From Hyphodiscus hymeniophilus (lineage: Eukaryota; Ascomycota; Leotiomycetes; Helotiales; Hyphodiscaceae), in the NCBI GenBank assembly GCA_016508695.1, contig VNKQ01000019.1:62001-126000 (forward strand): 64,000 nt of DNA. The letters run 5' to 3'. Below are positions 61,227 to 64,000 of the stretch, one piece after another (the first letter of the stretch is position 1; each line of letters begins with the position of its first letter). The notes beneath the pieces were generated by a model, which had not been told where the DNA came from, searched no databases, and worked only from the letters and a program-made list of their open reading frames with translations. Made by a program: the position numbers and the translations under genes.

Positions 61227-62868
61227 TCAGCGGGCAATGAACTCCAAGGGACAACTCAACGCGTGCGGCACCCCACTCGTCAACTGGTCGTCCATGCGCA
61301 TACTCTTCTCGGTCACCCCTGCAGTTACCCGCGTCTTGTAGTGCATGTACACTGCGGCGACGATCAACTTCATCTCGACCATGGCGAGGTTATGTCCCAA
61401 GCACATGCGCCCGCCGGAGCTGAAGGGCCAGAAATGTGCGCGCATGGCTGCCAGCTGCGTGACGTCGTCCGTCAACCACCGTTTGGGGTCAAAGAGGTCA
61501 GGGTTCGGGAAGATCTCTTCCACACGATGCAGGCTGTACGATTGGCATCCTACCGTCGTTCCGGGTGGGATAACTTGGCCGGAGATCACGGCACCTATGG
61601 AAGGCACAATGCGGAACAGTGTCATGGGCACTGGTGGACGCCAGCGCATGGACTCATGGATCACGGCATCCAGGTACGGGAGCTTATCAAGCACGGCGAT
61701 CGGAGCAGTCTGCGTCACGGGGTCGAAGGAGTCCTTGATGCTCGACAGTTCTTCGAAGAGCAGGTCTTGTGTGTATGCGTACTCGGGCGTCGAGATCAAC
61801 CACATCAATATACACATGGCATCGCCAGTCGTGTCGACGCCCGCAACCAGGTGATCCATACACTCGGCCGCGACGGCGGGCTCGTTGTTGGGGACCTGAC
61901 TGAAGAGTTTAGCGCATGTCGAGAGGGTGTCTTTGGTGGTCTGGTCGCGATAGAAAGACGAGACGCTTTCTTGCCCATAGTCGTTTAGCCGGCTGCCCCG
62001 GACGTGATATGCCGTGCTTTGGCCGCTGATCTTGCGCATGATAGTTGTCAATTGCATTTTGAGCCCCATCAGCCAGCCGAAGTAGTGTAACATGTATAGA
62101 CGTGTGCGGTGCTTGACGCCAGAAAGATCGTAGACGATCCCTCTGTGCTCCGGATCCGAGATAGTCTTGGTGCCGTGAATGCCGTATAGATGATTTGTAA
62201 TGGCGCTGAATGATGTCAGACTCGAAATTCAAATGGGCAGGGGAGTTGAGCCTACTCAAGTGCATAGTAGTGTAGCCATGTGTAAACATCGAGCACGGGT
62301 CCTCCAATGGACACTTGCTTCATGAATGCCGAAGCATGCTCTCGTACTTTCTCGGCCACGGACGGCTGCATCACGTAGCTCTTGGTATATCGATCCGCGA
62401 CCAGCCTCTTTTTCGCTGAGTGCTAATTTGTCACGCATGAGTCCATTGAGCGGGCTTGAGAGATATGGGAGAAAGGAGAAAACGTACATTTGGCTTGTCC
62501 AGACTCGTGAAAGTGTTTCGCTCATTGTAGTATATGAATAAGTCGTAAAAAGAGCTCTTGGAGAAAGTCGACTTGATGCCATAAATATCTCTTAAGCTTT
62601 CGTGGTTGTTAAATGAGACTTCGCTCGGCGAGACTCGTACCACGGGGCCGTAATGGGAATGAAGTTTGTCGATTTGGATTGTTCTGTCACCCTTGAATTC
62701 GTGATACATAATCCATAGCTGAGTCACTGCTGTGAGTTTGGGACCCGGAATCTTCGACAATGGTGAGAAGAAGAGCCGATATATCAGCACGCCTGCTAGG
62801 TATGTAAATGCCAAGAGAGCTGCAGCCAGAACAGGGCGCACCCCGACGATGAACGTTGTGATTGCCAT
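61227..62868 (-). CDS. Cytochrome P450 monooxygenase, three exons
   Basis: Exons 62,488-62,868, 62,256-62,422 and 61,227-62,205 with introns of 65 and 50 bases (GTACGT...TTAG and GTAGGC...TCAG) give a 508-residue protein. Order: membrane anchor (residues 10-30), hinge KIPGPKLT (39-46), C-helix HSAKKRLVADRY (128-139), I-helix AGVDTTG (304-310), K-helix ESMR (367-370), FDPKRW (421-426) and the haem loop FSSGGRMCLG with the cysteine ligand at 451. All key residues are intact. The style is that of fungal secondary-metabolism P450s, clearly different from the first P450 and not a tandem duplicate. Transcribed in the same direction as the M20-family hydrolase gene behind it, 841 bases upstream. Confidence 0.92.
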
Positions 62869-63709
62869 TGTCGATGAGATTTAGGTACTACCGTTCGAGC
62901 AAACTCAAGCATCAAATATATGAAGGTGTCAACTTATCTCTCCCATGATCGATTTTGACATATATCATGCGCCTCTTAAAGGATCCTTGGTGGAACTTAC
63001 TCAAAACTTACCAAGTGAAAGAACCCATCTAAATTCAGAGACTAAGCCACGCCAACGGTGATCTGCCGGCATCCAGCGATATTGGTCGTCGGGCGTTGCA
63101 ACATCCTGGGACTTGACCGAGGTTGATATTTCTTTATCAACGGCCATCTTGAATCGAGCTTGGACCCGGTTGGTGCTACAGTAGCACGCCCGAGCTCCAC
63201 TTTCCGATGCCAGGTACTCGGTATCGATAGGGCGTTGAGATATCCTTGCGCCTATCTAATTCTAAGACTTTAACCTGCCTCGTTATGATCAAAGCTTTTC
63301 TATGAGGTAGCGATGCTTGTCGTCGTTCAACATTGACTTGAGTCACGGCCTCGGGGCTTTACGGTCACATGTCCAGATCACGTGCTCCAAAAACTACTTT
63401 CCTGTTGGACTTCAATTCTTCTACCTTTTATGTATTAATTATGCCTAGTATTCTCGCTTACAAGTATATTGACCCTTTGAAACCTTGAAATTTGCAGTAT
63501 CGTAATCGATTAATAGTTTCGACTAATAGTTTGGAAGTTGTTTCGAAGGCGCGAGTAGCTGCACTTAGGGATATGCGTCGCGAAGGATTGGCCTTATTAC
63601 AGTACTTCTTTTTCGCATGAATTTAAAGCAACCGAGATTCATATCTATTTGTTCTGAGCTCAAGTATCTCTGAAGCTTTTTGCTTTTGGCTTTTAATACA
63701 AGCCAATAA
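62869..63709 (-). promoter_or_regulatory. Upstream region of the second P450
   Basis: 841 bases between the stop of the hydrolase gene and the start of the second P450, both on the minus strand. It should hold the P450 promoter and the hydrolase 3' region. GTCACGGCC (63,344-63,352) resembles a half of the palindrome in the divergent promoter, but the other half differs. A CACGTG lies near 63,379. No gene is visible. Confidence 0.45.
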
Positions 63710-64000
63710 TCATTTTTCAGTGAGCAGTCCCATCTCCGCTCGTAATCTATCGTACCTCAACACAGCTCCAAGCAAAACCTGCGCGCCAAGCGCACAATCC
63801 TCGGCACTGCAGTACTCAGTTGGGGTGTGTGACAGCCCATCTCTTGTTGGCGTAAAGATCATACCAGTTGGACACCTTCGACTGGTATGGAAACTGTCGT
63901 GGCCTGCACCACTGACCATATGTTTCCATAACTTCCCGTCCTCAGAAGTCCTTGGTAGATCTGCAGTGGTGTCCTCCGCGGCTTGTTCGATGACACTGAT
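63710..64000 (-). CDS. M20-family carbamoylase/amidohydrolase, C-terminal part
   Basis: The last 96 residues of a protein that continues beyond the window end. The segment MVSGAGHDSFHTSRRCPTGM, followed by a TPTRDGLSHTPTEY block, matches the C-terminal catalytic region of M20 metallopeptidase-fold amidohydrolases (N-carbamoyl-L-amino-acid hydrolase, beta-ureidopropionase, allantoate amidohydrolase). There SGAGHD and the G-x-SH-x-x-x-E motif supply substrate- and metal-binding residues. The C-terminal helix ends in LRAEMGLLTEK. Such enzymes release amino acids from carbamoyl or ureido compounds. It may be part of the cluster or of a nitrogen-salvage pair with the permease. Confidence 0.85.
   Translation of the reverse strand: MSVIEQAAEDTTADLPRTSEDGKLWKHMVSGAGHDSFHTSRRCPTGMIFTPTRDGLSHTPTEYCSAEDCALGAQVLLGAVLRYDRLRAEMGLLTEK

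Noticed and set aside
61263..61988. Plus-strand frame of 241 codons opposite the second P450
   Set aside because: His/Gly/Val-rich composition typical of antisense to a P450; the minus strand carries the haem, ExxR and I-helix motifs.
1..64000. tRNA or rRNA genes
   Set aside because: No convincing cloverleaf or rRNA core sequence was noticed by eye; a tRNA scan would be needed to exclude a tRNA fully.

Overview
The window looks like nuclear DNA of a filamentous ascomycete (Pezizomycotina). The reasons are short GT-AG introns of 50-119 bases (one with a TACTAAT-like branch site), fungal gene families (a UstYa/DUF3328 oxidase-like protein, two secondary-metabolism-type P450s, a GABA/choline-type permease), and a very long stretch altered by repeat-induced point mutation (RIP). 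Genus cannot be told from what I can see.

Positions 1 to about 52,606 form an AT-rich island with no intact gene. TpA is abundant, CpA and TpG are strongly depleted, and CpG is retained, which is the classical RIP footprint. Under the mutations the island is a stack of nested transposons. I can read a Copia pol remnant (about 2,040-3,760), a 266-base LTR (5,969-6,234) and several Mutator-like (MULE) elements (6,235-6,892; 8,661-11,154; 25,119-27,599; 28,234-28,942) with related short derivatives. There is also a large CACTA-like candidate (11,506-23,273) and a pogo/Tc1 element (30,570-34,115) that has itself been invaded. A complete Gypsy element with 406-base LTRs and a chromodomain integrase (38,223-51,426) has its 3' LTR split by a 6.5 kb hAT element (44,599-51,118). 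Two small hAT derivatives carry related ends. Target-site duplications let the insertion order be read directly.

At about 52,607 the island stops at a truncated MULE terminus. Normal-composition genes follow: a spliced UstYa-like gene (minus), an uncertain small ORF (plus), a spliced gene for a tiny secreted four-cysteine peptide (plus), a P450 (minus), a divergently transcribed amino-acid/choline-type permease (plus), a second P450 (minus), and the C-terminal part of an M20-family carbamoylase/amidohydrolase (minus) running off the window end.

UstYa-like oxidase, small secreted peptide, two P450s and a transporter together resemble a fungal biosynthetic cluster, possibly for a ribosomally made, post-translationally modified peptide. 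That is inference: the peptide lacks the repeated cores and Kex2 sites of known dikaritin precursors, and the permease plus amidohydrolase could instead belong to nitrogen-compound uptake and catabolism. The 788-base promoter between the first P450 and the permease carries two copies of the palindrome CACGGCCGTG, a plausible Zn2Cys6 factor site.
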